DNA of 64,000 nt from an uncultured Roseateles sp. (GCF_963422335.1 NZ_OY729424.1:1798001-1862000), one strand, 5' to 3'. Positions 1 to 9,027 are shown, numbered from the stretch's first letter. Notes: a model not told the origin generated them from the sequence alone. Numbers and translations: made by a program.

Positions 1-2102
1 GGCTGAAGGGGCGCGTGGCCCTGATAGGCATGGCCGCGCTGGGCGCCGGCGACACCTTTCCGACGCCCTTCGATGCCGGCCTGCCGGGCTTCGAGCGCCT
101 GGCCACGGTGGTCGACAACATCGTCAGCGGCCGCGCCCTGGTGCGGCCGCTGTGGGCCGCGCCGGCCGAGATGCTGGCCATGCTGGCACTGCCGCTGCTG
201 GCGGTGACGCTGATTGCCCGCTGGCCGCAGCGCCGGGCGCTGCTCGGCCTGCTGGTGCTGCTGGCGCTGTTGGTGGGCTTGCTGCAGTGGCTGTTGCTGA
301 GCCGGCAGATCTTTGTGGCGCCGGCCTTTCCGCTGCTCTCCCTGGGCCTGGCAGTGCTGGGTGCCACGGCGCTGCGCAGCGGCATCGAGCAGGCGCGCAA
401 GCGCGCGGCCCTGCAGGCCTTGCGCGCCAGCGAGCAGCGCTATGCGTTGGCCGTGCAGGGCGCCAACGATGGCATGTGGGATTGGGACATCGCCGGCGCA
501 GCGGTCTATTTCTCGCCGCGCTGGCTGACGCTGATGGGCCTGTCACCCGAACAGGCGCAGACCATGGCCGCCTGGACCCAGCCGCTGGACGCCCGCGGCC
601 GGCAGGACTTCGATGCCGCGCTGGCCGATCACCTGGCCGGGCGCAGCCTGCAGTTCCATCACGTGCTGAATTTCGAGCAGGGCGGTGCCGAGCGCTGGCT
701 GCTGGCACGCGGCGTGGCTGTCCGCGAGGCCGACCGGCCCACCCGCATGGCCGGTTCGCTGACCGACATCAGCGAGCAGCAGCAGCTGCAGCGCCAGATC
801 ACCTTCGATGCGCTGCACGACCGCCTCACCGGCCTGCCCAACCGGGTGCTGTTCCTGGAGCGGCTGGGCCAGCTGTTTGCCGCCGGCGCCGAGCAGACCG
901 GCGTGATCCTGATCGACATCGACGGTTTTCGCAGCCTCAACGAGCGCGAGGGCACGCAGGCCGGCGACGAGGTGCTGCGCGAGATGGGCCGCCGGCTGGC
1001 TCAGCGCGAGGGCCAGGCGCTGAATCTGGCGCGGCTGGGGGCCGACCGCTTCGGTCTGCTGTTCACCGCCCCGCTGGCCCCGGACGGCCAGGACGAGGCG
1101 CGCCTGGCGGCCTGGGCGCTGGCGCAGTTCGAGGCACCGTTTCGCGTCGGCGAGCACACGCTGAACCTGGGTGTCAGCATCGGCTGGGCCCATGGCGCGC
1201 AGGGGCGCTTCAATGCCACCGAACTGATGAATGCGGCCGAACTGGCGCTGGCCCATGCCAAGGCCAGTCAGCGCGGCAAGATCCATTGCTTCGACCCGGC
1301 CGAGCAACTGATCGAGAACTCGCGCCGCTGGCTCAGGGAGAACATCGATCTGGCGCTGCAGCGCCAGGAGTTCCGCCTGTTCTACCAGCCGCTGGTGCAG
1401 CTGAAGGATCAGGAGCTGCTGGGCTTCGAGGCCTTGATACGCTGGCCCCATCCGGTCAGGGGCATGGTCATGCCGGGGGACTTCATCCCCTTCGCCGAGG
1501 AAAGCGGCCAGATCGTGCCTCTGGGCCGCTGGACCCTGATGGAGGCGGCCGCTCAGCTGGTGCGCTGGGACGCCCAGGGCTTCAAGGGAGAGATTGCCGT
1601 CAACCTCTCCAGCGTGCAGTTCAGCGTCGGCGATCTGGAGGGCGATGCCCGGGCGGTGCTGCAGGTGCTGGGCGAGATCAGCCCGCGTCGCATCAAGCTG
1701 GAGGTGACCGAGAGCATGGCCATGGCCAATCCGCAGCGCACGGCGGTGGCGCTGCAGAACCTGGCAGCGCTGGGCTTCAAGATCTCGATCGACGACTTCG
1801 GCACCGGCTACTCATCGCTGGCCTATCTGCACCGCTTTCCGTTCGACACGCTGAAGATTGACCGCTCCTTCGTGATACGGCTGGCCTCGGGCCGCGAGGC
1901 GGTGGAGATCGTGCGCACCATCGTCGGCCTGGCCATGGCCCTGGACAAGCAGGTGCTGGCCGAGGGCGTCGAGGAGCCGGCCCAGGCCCAGCTGCTGCAG
2001 GAGCTGGGCGTGCATGTCGGCCAGGGCTGGCTGTTTGCCAAGGCCTTGCCGGCCGATCAGGCCCAGCAGCTGATACGGGATGGCATCAAGCCAGCTCGCT
2101 GA
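1..2102 (+). CDS. CHASE2-PAS-GGDEF-EAL c-di-GMP protein, 5' truncated
   Basis: The frame is open to the first base of the window, so the true start lies upstream. The first ~40 residues match the C-terminal end of a periplasmic CHASE2 sensor (VALIGM...GD.FPTPF). Three hydrophobic helices follow, then a PAS domain, a GGDEF domain and an EAL domain. The GGDEF signature is degenerate (GADRF, near 1038-1052), so cyclase activity is unlikely. The EAL domain looks complete: EALIRW (1428-1445), the Asn of VNLSS, the Glu of EVTES, the DDFGTGYSS loop, the Lys of LKIDRSF and the Glu of LAEGVEE. The likely job is a membrane-anchored c-di-GMP phosphodiesterase whose GGDEF acts as a regulatory module. Its end overlaps the convergent gene at 2086 by 17 bases. 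Confidence 0.9.
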   Translation, partial: LKGRVALIGMAALGAGDTFPTPFDAGLPGFERLATVVDNIVSGRALVRPLWAAPAEMLAMLALPLLAVTLIARWPQRRALLGLLVLLALLVGLLQWLLLSRQIFVAPAFPLLSLGLAVLGATALRSGIEQARKRAALQALRASEQRYALAVQGANDGMWDWDIAGAAVYFSPRWLTLMGLSPEQAQTMAAWTQPLDARGRQDFDAALADHLAGRSLQFHHVLNFEQGGAERWLLARGVAVREADRPTRMAGSLTDISEQQQLQRQITFDALHDRLTGLPNRVLFLERLGQLFAAGAEQTGVILIDIDGFRSLNEREGTQAGDEVLREMGRRLAQREGQALNLARLGADRFGLLFTAPLAPDGQDEARLAAWALAQFEAPFRVGEHTLNLGVSIGWAHGAQGRFNATELMNAAELALAHAKASQRGKIHCFDPAEQLIENSRRWLRENIDLALQRQEFRLFYQPLVQLKDQELLGFEALIRWPHPVRGMVMPGDFIPFAEESGQIVPLGRWTLMEAAAQLVRWDAQGFKGEIAVNLSSVQFSVGDLEGDARAVLQVLGEISPRRIKLEVTESMAMANPQRTAVALQNLAALGFKISIDDFGTGYSSLAYLHRFPFDTLKIDRSFVIRLASGREAVEIVRTIVGLAMALDKQVLAEGVEEPAQAQLLQELGVHVGQGWLFAKALPADQAQQLIRDGIKPAR

Positions 2103-2574
2103 GCAGCAGGGCCTGCAGCAGGCTGATGCGCTTGTCGGCCGGCGAGCCGGGGCCGTCAAGCTCCGCGGCCGCGGCGAGCCAGCGGCCGGGCGCGGCGATC
2201 GCGTCGAACACCGGCACGCCGGCCTCCTGGCGCACCTGCGCCACCAGGGCGCGGTCCATGTCCTGGCATTCGATGGCGTCGTACAGCCGTCCGAGCATGC
2301 GTGCGGTGTGTTGCACCTCCTGCGCGCTGCTCTGGGCCGTCAGGCTCACCGGCAGGCGCGCCACATGGGCACCCAACGCCTCGGCCGCATGCCGGAACAG
2401 CCTGGCGGCCTCGGCATCCTCGCTGGCGCACAGCAGGCCCAGCTTCTTGCCGCGCAGCAAGGGCTGCACGTCAGCGGCCAGGGCGGCCGCCAGCAGCTTG
2501 CGGGCACTCGGCAGCAGGGGCTTGGGGTCTTGTGGCGACATGACAACGGGCTTGGCGAGCAGGGTTGAGTTCAC
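2086..2574 (-). CDS. orphan ornithine-carbamoyltransferase-like N-terminal domain protein
   Basis: This is a 162-residue protein with a GTG start; an internal ATG 11 codons later (2541) is an alternative. The sequence follows the carbamoyl-phosphate-binding half of ornithine carbamoyltransferases: a KKLGLL strand, a helix ending ALGAHV, then HTARMLGRLYDAI in place of the usual DTARVLGRMYDGI, and GVPVFDAI in place of SVPVWN.L. The residues that bind carbamoyl phosphate are missing: STRTR is replaced by SEDAEA, and the HPTQ region by APGRW. The ornithine-binding half is absent. Catalysis is therefore unlikely. It is divergent from a Crp/Fnr gene and shares with it a region holding an Fnr-type box. 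Function unknown; the family assignment is by eye. Confidence 0.7.
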   Translation of the reverse strand: MNSTLLAKPVVMSPQDPKPLLPSARKLLAAALAADVQPLLRGKKLGLLCASEDAEAARLFRHAAEALGAHVARLPVSLTAQSSAQEVQHTARMLGRLYDAIECQDMDRALVAQVRQEAGVPVFDAIAAPGRWLAAAAELDGPGSPADKRISLLQALLLSELA

Positions 2575-2646
2575 GGTGGTGCGTTCCAGGCACGCAGGGG
2601 GCTTTGTGCATAGGTTCCGAGCCTAGCCATGGCCCGGCGGCCGACT

Positions 2647-2660
2647 TTGATGTGCGTCAA
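2647..2660. promoter_or_regulatory. Fnr-type box in the 2575-2800 divergent intergenic region
   Basis: TTGAT-gtgc-GTCAA differs at one base from the Fnr/Anr/Dnr consensus TTGAT-N4-ATCAA. Its centre (2653.5) is about 41 bp upstream of a predicted start site in both directions: GATACC (2684-2689) could be a -10 for the Crp/Fnr gene at 2801, and TAGGCT (complement of 2620-2625) a -10 for the gene ending at 2086. A further TTGAT half-site lies at 2706-2710. The -10 matches are weak, so the geometry is suggestive only. Confidence 0.55.
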
Positions 2661-2800
2661 GCCAGGTCCAGCCAGGCTGTGCTGATACCAAGCGGACACA
2701 AAGCGTTGATCGACTGTTACCAAGTGATGCGCAGCGTCGTCATCCGTTGCCGGGCGCTGCCTAGGATGCAGAACATCGCATCAAGCACCGGGAGCCCCAC

Positions 2801-3619
2801 ATGTTCAGCCACCAGATCGTTACCGCCCCATCCAACCTGGCCACGCTGGCGCAGGGCCCGGCCCGCGCGCTGCTGCGCAGCCCGGCCGCGCCGCCGGTGC
2901 TGAAGTCCGATGCGGCGGCCAACCAGCGCGCCAGCCAGCATGTGGCCGACACCTTGAAGCTGCTGATCGACAGGCTGGCGCCACAACGCCGCGTCGTCCA
3001 TGCCGGCGACCGGATCTACCAGGCCGGCGAATCGTTCGCCCATCTGTATGTCATGACCTCGGGCTTCTTCAAGCTGGTCAATCTGTCGGCCGATGGCCGC
3101 GAGCAGGTCGTGGGTCTGAAGTTCCGTGGTGACTGGCTGGGCTTCGATGGCATTGCCAACGGCCGCTATGCCTGCGACGCGGTGGCCATGGACACCGGCG
3201 AAGTGCTGGTGATCCGCTACGACGCGCTGTTTGCCGCCTGCGCCGCCCAGCCCGCGCTGATGACGGCGCTGCACGAGGCGATGAGCCGCGAGATTGCCCG
3301 TGACCGTGACTCGCTGATGTCGGTCTGCACCCTGCCGGCCGATGCCCGCGTGGCCGACTTCCTGCGCTACTGGGCCGAATCGCTGGCCCGACGCGGCCTG
3401 CGCTCGGACCAGATCACGCTGCGCATGACGCGCGCCGAGATCGGCAACTACCTGGGCATGACCTTGGAGACGGTGAGCCGTTCGCTGTCCAAGCTGGCCC
3501 GCGCCGGCGTGATCCTGTTCGCCGAGAAGGGCCGGCGCGACATCCAGATCCCCGATGTCGATGCGCTGGGCACCTTCATCCAGCACTGCCTGGCCCCGGT
3601 CAGCCCCGTGCTGCAGTAA
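2801..3619 (+). CDS. Crp/Fnr family transcriptional regulator
   Basis: The 272-residue protein has a ~45-residue N-terminal extension, a cyclic-nucleotide-binding-type beta-roll (about residues 60-160), a long dimer helix and a winged helix-turn-helix. The recognition helix reads GMTLETVSRSL, which has the E..SR arrangement that Fnr-type proteins use to read TTGAT half-sites. The N-terminal region shows no cysteine cluster, so an oxygen-labile iron-sulphur cluster is not expected. The start has a GGGAG ribosome site 7 nt upstream. An Fnr-type box lies about 140 bp upstream, so autoregulation is possible. The signal sensed cannot be told from the sequence. Confidence 0.9.
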   Translation: MFSHQIVTAPSNLATLAQGPARALLRSPAAPPVLKSDAAANQRASQHVADTLKLLIDRLAPQRRVVHAGDRIYQAGESFAHLYVMTSGFFKLVNLSADGREQVVGLKFRGDWLGFDGIANGRYACDAVAMDTGEVLVIRYDALFAACAAQPALMTALHEAMSREIARDRDSLMSVCTLPADARVADFLRYWAESLARRGLRSDQITLRMTRAEIGNYLGMTLETVSRSLSKLARAGVILFAEKGRRDIQIPDVDALGTFIQHCLAPVSPVLQ

Positions 3620-3652
3620 GCCGGCCTCTGCCCCGCCTGCAGTACCCGGCGC

Positions 3653-5578
3653 ATGTCAGTCCCGAATCGCCGCGCCGCCATGGCCGCGCGACCCTATCCC
3701 ATGGCCGGTACGCTGGCCGTCGGCTATGCCCTGTTCGGCGTGGCCTGGATACTGTTCTCCGACCACCTGCTGCTGGCCCTGGCGCCCGACATGCGGGTGC
3801 TGACGGCACTCGGCCAGGGCAAGGGCCTGGCCTTTGTGCTGGCCACCAGCGCGGTGCTGTTCTGGCTGGCACGGCGGCGCGAACAGCACATCGAAGACAC
3901 GCACCGCCAGTGGGCGATGGCCTTCGAGAACACCCGTGACGGCGTGATGATTGCCGACGCTCACGGTCGCATCCAGACCATCAACCGTGCCTTCACCGAG
4001 ATCACCGGCTACACCGAGGCCGACGCGCTGGGCAAGACGACCCGGTTGCTGCAGTCGGGCATGCACGACGCGGGCTTCTACCGCGACCTGTGGCTTGCCC
4101 TGCGCGACCATGGCCACTGGCAGGGCGAGATCTGGAACCGGCGCAAGGATGGCGCCCTCTATCCCGAGTGGCTGACCGTCAGCGCGGTGCGCGACACCGC
4201 CGGCCTGCTGACCCACTATGTCGGCGTGTTCACCGACATCACCCGTGCCAAGCACAGCGAGGCCCAGCTGGACCATCTGGCCCACTACGACCCCCTCACC
4301 GGCCTGCCCAACCGTAGCCTGCTGCACACCCGGCTGGAGCAGACGCTGGCCCGCGCCGCGCGACATCGCAGCAAGGTGGCCGCGCTCTAGATCGATCTGG
4401 ACGGTTTCAAGACCGTCAACGACAGTCGCGGCCACCCGGTTGGCGACGAGTTGCTGGTCTGCATTGCGCGCCGCCTGCGCGCCCGACTGCGCGAGGAGGA
4501 CCTGCTGGGACGTCTGGGCGGTGACGAGTTCCTGGTCGTCGTAGAGGTGGCCGGTGGCCCCGCCGAAGTGGCCGGCCTGGCGCGCGACCTGCTGGCCGCC
4601 GTGGCCGAGCCGGTGCCCTTGCCCGGCGGTGGCGATGCCTATCTGACGGCCAGCATAGGCATCAGCGTCTTTCCGGATGACGGCTGCAGCAATGCGGTGG
4701 AGATGCTGCGCGACGCCGATGCCGCGATGTATCGCGCCAAGGACCAGGGCCGCAACCGCTTCTGCTTCTACACCAGCGATCTGAATGCCCAGGCCCAGGC
4801 CAAGCTTGAACTGGAGGCGGCGTTGAGCCGGGCACTGGAGCGCAATGAGTTCCGCCTGCACTACCAGCCCAAGGTCGAGGCGCTGAGTGGCCGTGTCGTC
4901 GGCGCCGAGGCCCTGCTGCGCTGGCAGCGCGGCGGTGTCGGCCTGGTCTCGCCGGGCCAGTTCATCCCGATTGCCGAGCGGTCCAGCATGATGCTGGGCA
5001 TAGGCGCCTGGGTGATTGACGAAGCCTGCCGGCAGTTACGGGCCTGGCGCGATGCCGGCCAGCCGCTGTTGCGCATCGCCGTCAATGTGGCGGCGCGGCA
5101 GTTCGCTGCCGGCGATCTCGATCAGGTGCTGAGCCAGGCCCTGCAGCGCCATGGCGTGCCGGCCGAGTACATCGAGGTCGAACTGACCGAGAGCATGCTG
5201 ATGGAGCGCCCCGAGGCCACCGCCGAGATGCTGCACAAGCTCAAGGGCCTGGGCGTCAAGCTGTCGCTGGATGATTTCGGTACCGGTTACTCCAGCCTGG
5301 GCTATCTGCAAAGCTTCCCGATCGACACGCTCAAGATCGACCAGTCCTTTGTGCGCTGCATCGGTGCCGGCGGGCAGGCCCCGGTGCTGGTGGACGCCAT
5401 CATCGCCCTGGCCCACCGGCTCAAGCTCAGCGTGGTGGCAGAGGGCGTGGAGACGGCCGGGCAGCGGGAGTATCTGCTGCAGCAGGGATGTGACGAGTTG
5501 CAGGGCTACCACTTTGGCCGGCCCGACACGGCCGAAGTCCTGCAGCAGCGACTGGCAGATCAGGCGCTCAGGCCGTGA
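3653..5578 (+). pseudogene. PAS-GGDEF-EAL protein interrupted by an in-frame TAG
   Basis: One continuous frame encodes two membrane helices (about residues 20-75), a PAS domain, a GGDEF domain and an EAL domain, but codon 246 is TAG (4388-4390). The stop falls inside the first strand of the GGDEF fold, where relatives have a hydrophobic residue before IDLDGFK. Downstream of it the frame stays intact to 5578, including LGGDEF, EALLRW and DDFGTGYSS, so the lesion looks recent. Without readthrough, the product is a 245-residue membrane-PAS fragment. The rest could only be made by reinitiation, for example at the TTG at 4451, which would lack the start of GGDEF. Alternatives are a sequencing error or suppression. 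The end overlaps the convergent kinase gene by 11 bp. Confidence 0.8.
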
Positions 5579-7628
5579 GCCGGGCAATGGCCTGGGCCAG
5601 TTGCTCCCGCGTGTAGGGCTTGGGCAGCAACTCCCAGCTTGGCGGCGAGTCGCGGTCGGCGTCCAGCAGCTCGGCCGAGAAGCCCGACATCAGCAGCACC
5701 GCCAGCGCCGGAAAGCGCGCCTGCGCCTGCAGCGCCAGCTCAGTGCCGCGCATGCCCGCGCCCAGGGCGACATCGGTGAGCAGCAGGTCGAAGCGGGCGT
5801 CGGGTGTCAGCAGCAGCAGGGCCTGCTCGGCACTGGTGCAGACGGTGGTCTGACACTGCAAGGTGTCGAGAAACTGCCGCACCACACCGCGCACCTCGGC
5901 ATCATCCTCGACCAGCAGCACCCTCAGCCCGGCGGGCACGGCCAGGTCGGCGGGCCGCTCGGCTTCGGTGCCGGGCTCGGTGGCCCAGGGGCGCGGCAGG
6001 CGCAGGGTTACCGTGGTGCCGGCGCCCGGCGCGCTGTCTATCGTGATCACGCCCTTGGACTGCTTGACGAAGCCGTAGACCGTGCTCAGGCCCAGGCCGG
6101 TGCCCCGACCCACGGCCTTGGTGGTGAAGAAGGGCTCGAAGGCGCGCTCCTTGACGGCCTCGGGCATGCCGGCGCCGGTGTCGGAGATGGCAATCTCGAC
6201 CAGGCGCTGATGGGCCATGCTGGGATCGTCCAGCTCTTGCCGGGCCTCGACCGGCAGCGCGATGCAGGGCTGTGCGCGAAAGCGCAGGGTGCCGCCCTCG
6301 GGCATGGCGTCGCGGGCGTTGATGGCGATGTTCAGCAGCGCCGATTCGAGCTGGCCAGGGTCGGCCAGCACCGGCGGGCAGTCCTGGCAATCGACCTCGA
6401 TGCGGATGCGCTGGTCCAGCGTGCGGCGCAGCATGTCGGCCAGCGACTGCAGCATCACCGCCACATCCACCGCCATCGGCTGCAGCACCTGGCGGCGCGA
6501 GAAGGCCAGCAGCTTGCCGGTCAGTTCGGCGCCGCGCTTGGACGCGCGCATGGCAGCGGCCAGCAGCTGCTGGCCGAATTCATTGTCGGCCAGCGAGGGC
6601 AGTTCCTCCAGCACCTGCAGATTGCCCTGTATCACCGTCAGCAGATTGTTGAAGTCATGGGCGATGCCACCGGTCAGCTGCCCCACGCTCTCCAGGCGCT
6701 GCGCGTGGTTCAGCGCCTCCTCCGACTCGGCGCGCTGCAGGCTGGTGGCCAGCAGGCTGGACAGCGATTCCATGAAGCGCAGCTCGTCGTCGCCTAAACG
6801 GGCCTCGCGGCGGGTGCGCACCGTCAGCGCGCCGATGATGCGGCCGCGGTCCGACAGCGGCACGGCGATGCCCTGGACCAGGCCGGCGTCAAGATAGGCC
6901 CGGGGCACGGCAAAACGCGACTCGCGGCGGTAGTCGGACACCACCACGGGCTGCGCCTGGGCCAGCACAAAACCGGGCGGGGTGTCGGGGCGGTTGGGTA
7001 TCAGGCTGCCGACGGCTTCGCCGTCGAGCAGACCCATGCCGCTGGCGACGCGAAACTCCAGCCGGTTGGGCTGCAGCAGAAAGACCATGGCCAGCTCGGC
7101 CTGCAGCGCCTCGGCGGCCATGGCCGGCACCTGATCCAGCAGCACCTGGGGGTCGCGCGAATCGACCGCCAGCCGGCCCAGATTGGCCAGGAATTCGCTG
7201 TAGCGCGCGCGTTGCAATGCCTGCTTGACGCGGGGGTAGGCGCCGATGTCACGGATCGAGGCGACGACGAAGGGCAGGCCGTGATCCTGCAACGGGCTCA
7301 GTGCGATTTCGACCATCACCTCGCTGCCGTCCTTGCGTTTGGCCGCCAGTTCCATCTGCGTGCCCATCGGGCGCGGCTTGGGGCTGTGGCCATAGGCCTC
7401 GCGGTAGGCCGCATGGCGCGAGCGCACCGCATCGGGCACCAGGGCGTCGACGCCCAGGCCCAGCAGCTCCTCGTTGCTGTAGCCGAGCAGCGCGCTGGCG
7501 GCCGGATTGGCCAGCACCACCTGGCCCCGGCTGTCCACGACCAGCAGCGCGTCGGGGTAGGCGCTGTGCAGCGAACGGAAGATGGTCTGCTCGTCCACCC
7601 CGGTGAGGGCCTTGATTGAGGCGGGCAT
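5568..7628 (-). CDS. PAS-GAF hybrid sensor histidine kinase with receiver domain
   Basis: The 686-residue protein contains a PAS domain (about 17-130), a GAF domain (about 158-300), a HisKA domain with the phospho-acceptor His324 in IAHDFNNLL, an HATPase domain with N (NIAINARDAMP), G1 (DTGAGMP) and G2 (GRGTGLGL) boxes, and a C-terminal receiver domain (about 568-684) with its Asp near 619 in LLTDVAL. There is no membrane segment, so it is probably a soluble sensor. It lies 8 bp downstream of the OmpR-type regulator, with which it forms an operon. The receiver domain suggests an internal or alternative phosphorelay. The ligand is unknown. Confidence 0.92.
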   Translation of the reverse strand: MPASIKALTGVDEQTIFRSLHSAYPDALLVVDSRGQVVLANPAASALLGYSNEELLGLGVDALVPDAVRSRHAAYREAYGHSPKPRPMGTQMELAAKRKDGSEVMVEIALSPLQDHGLPFVVASIRDIGAYPRVKQALQRARYSEFLANLGRLAVDSRDPQVLLDQVPAMAAEALQAELAMVFLLQPNRLEFRVASGMGLLDGEAVGSLIPNRPDTPPGFVLAQAQPVVVSDYRRESRFAVPRAYLDAGLVQGIAVPLSDRGRIIGALTVRTRREARLGDDELRFMESLSSLLATSLQRAESEEALNHAQRLESVGQLTGGIAHDFNNLLTVIQGNLQVLEELPSLADNEFGQQLLAAAMRASKRGAELTGKLLAFSRRQVLQPMAVDVAVMLQSLADMLRRTLDQRIRIEVDCQDCPPVLADPGQLESALLNIAINARDAMPEGGTLRFRAQPCIALPVEARQELDDPSMAHQRLVEIAISDTGAGMPEAVKERAFEPFFTTKAVGRGTGLGLSTVYGFVKQSKGVITIDSAPGAGTTVTLRLPRPWATEPGTEAERPADLAVPAGLRVLLVEDDAEVRGVVRQFLDTLQCQTTVCTSAEQALLLLTPDARFDLLLTDVALGAGMRGTELALQAQARFPALAVLLMSGFSAELLDADRDSPPSWELLPKPYTREQLAQAIARLTA

Positions 7629-7636
7629 GGTGAGGC

Positions 7637-8362
7637 TCAGCCTTGGGTGACCGGGGGCACCAGGATGTAGCCGGCGGCCCGCACCGACTTGATCAGCTGC
7701 GGGTGCTCGGCATCGGCCTCCAGCTTCTTGCGCAGGCGGCCGACTTGTACGTCGATGGTGCGGTCGAACGGTGCCGCCTCGCGGCCCCGCGTGTGTTCGA
7801 GCAGGAAGTCGCGCGACAGCACCCGGCCCGGGTGCTGGGCAAAGGCGCTGAGCAGATCGAACTCGCCGCCGGTCAGTGCCACCTCCTGCCCCTGGGCGTC
7901 GAGCAGCTGGCGCGCGGCAATGTCCAGCTGCCAGCCGGCGAACAGCAGGCGGCTGCGTGCGCCCGGTGCTGGCGCCGCGGGGGCCTCGACCGGGCCGACG
8001 CGGCGCAGCACCGCCTTGATGCGGGCCAGCAACTCGCGCAGATCGAAGGGCTTGGTGACGTAGTCATCGGCGCCGACCTCGAGGCCGACGACCTTGTCCA
8101 CCGCATCGCCGCGGCCGGTCACGATGACCAGGCCGCAGTGCCAGTGTTCGCGCAGCTGGCGGGCGATCGAAAAGCCGTCCTCTCCGGGCAGGCCCAGATC
8201 CAGCAGCACCAGGGCCGGTGCATCAACAGGCATCAGCTCCATCAACGCACGGCCGGAGTGCAGCGGTGTGATGCGGTAGCCGTGGCCTTGCAGATAGTTG
8301 GCCAGCAGGGTGGTGATGTCGATCTCGTCATCGACGATGGCAATGTGCAGGGCGGAACTCAT
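7637..8362 (-). CDS. OmpR-family DNA-binding response regulator
   Basis: The 241-residue protein has an N-terminal receiver domain with the acidic pair D11-D12, phospho-acceptor Asp55 (LVLLDLGLPG), the Thr of VIVTGRG and the Lys of YVTKPF. A C-terminal winged helix of the OmpR/PhoB type follows, with VDVQV..LRKKL and RAAGYIL-like motifs. It is the first gene of a two-gene operon with the hybrid kinase at 5568-7628. A four-copy hexamer array typical of this regulator family lies 60-98 bp upstream of its start, so it probably controls its own operon. Confidence 0.95.
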   Translation of the reverse strand: MSSALHIAIVDDEIDITTLLANYLQGHGYRITPLHSGRALMELMPVDAPALVLLDLGLPGEDGFSIARQLREHWHCGLVIVTGRGDAVDKVVGLEVGADDYVTKPFDLRELLARIKAVLRRVGPVEAPAAPAPGARSRLLFAGWQLDIAARQLLDAQGQEVALTGGEFDLLSAFAQHPGRVLSRDFLLEHTRGREAAPFDRTIDVQVGRLRKKLEADAEHPQLIKSVRAAGYILVPPVTQG

Positions 8363-8421
8363 TCGGGCGTCGGTGCATATCCCTATGGACGGGCACCGAA
8401 GGGTAGCAGCTTTGCAAGCCC

Positions 8422-8460
8422 CTTCAGCTCAACTTCGGCCCTACTTCAGTTCGACTTCAG
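8422..8460 (-). promoter_or_regulatory. four-copy 11-bp-spaced response-regulator box
   Basis: On the coding strand of the regulator gene the order is CTGAAG, CTGAAG, CCGAAG, CTGAAG, each start exactly 11 bp from the next (plus-strand hexamers at 8422, 8433, 8444 and 8455). Direct repeats of one helical turn are the usual target layout of OmpR/PhoB-type dimers. The array is upstream of the OmpR-type gene starting at 8362 and overlaps the last codons of the hemerythrin gene (stop at 8446-8448). It is probably an autoregulatory site able to hold two dimers. Confidence 0.65.
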
Positions 8461-9027
8461 TCCGATCGGCGCCGGCACCGCATTGACGATGCGGGTGAAC
8501 AGGGCCCGGTACTCGGCCTCGGGTTCGTGGCCGGTGAGCGGATCGCGGTTGGCGCTGAAGGCCTCATCCAGCTCGGCCCAGTCCTGCTCGGTCAGCACCT
8601 TCTCGGCCAGCGGCAGGATGTCCTGCTCCTCCTTGCTCATATGGCTCAGGTAGAAGGCCACATAGCGTTCCGCGGCCTGCTCGAAGGCGGCGCGTCGTGC
8701 CTCGCCCATCATTTCGAAGGCGAGCAGCGCATGCTGCAGATTGCGGATGTTGCGCTCGCCGCAGGCATGGTCATGGTCTAGATCGTCCAGCAGCTCGCGC
8801 GACAGCGGCGTGCGCGCACGCAGCTTGGGAAACAGCAGCTCGGTTTCCTTGCGGTGGTGCTGCTTTTCGGGGAATTCGTCGACGTAGAACAGCATCGCGC
8901 GCAGGGCCGCGAAGTCGGGCATCGAACTCTCGCGGCGGTGCTGCTCCAGCAACAGCAGGATGGAGCGCAGCATGGCGGCCAGCGCCTGGTGTTCGTCGCG
9001 GATGATGCGCAGGGCAAGGTGTTTCAT
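8446..9027 (-). CDS. hemerythrin HHE domain protein
   Basis: The 193-residue all-helical protein carries the diiron-ligand pattern of the hemerythrin-like family: His13 of DEHQAL, HHRKETELLFP, LDHDH and YLSHMSKEEQDILP. Such proteins bind O2 or nitric oxide or help repair damaged iron centres. GGAG lies 7 nt before the ATG. It begins only 36 bp after the stop of the nitronate monooxygenase gene and has no clear promoter of its own, so it is likely cotranscribed from the Fnr-type promoter at 10295-10336. That context favours a role in low-oxygen or nitrosative stress. Confidence 0.88.
   Translation of the reverse strand: MKHLALRIIRDEHQALAAMLRSILLLLEQHRRESSMPDFAALRAMLFYVDEFPEKQHHRKETELLFPKLRARTPLSRELLDDLDHDHACGERNIRNLQHALLAFEMMGEARRAAFEQAAERYVAFYLSHMSKEEQDILPLAEKVLTEQDWAELDEAFSANRDPLTGHEPEAEYRALFTRIVNAVPAPIGLKSN

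Noticed and set aside
5271..6797. A plus-strand frame across the end of the broken GGDEF-EAL gene and the kinase
   Set aside because: It is out of frame with one real gene and antisense to the other, and its composition is of the shadow type.
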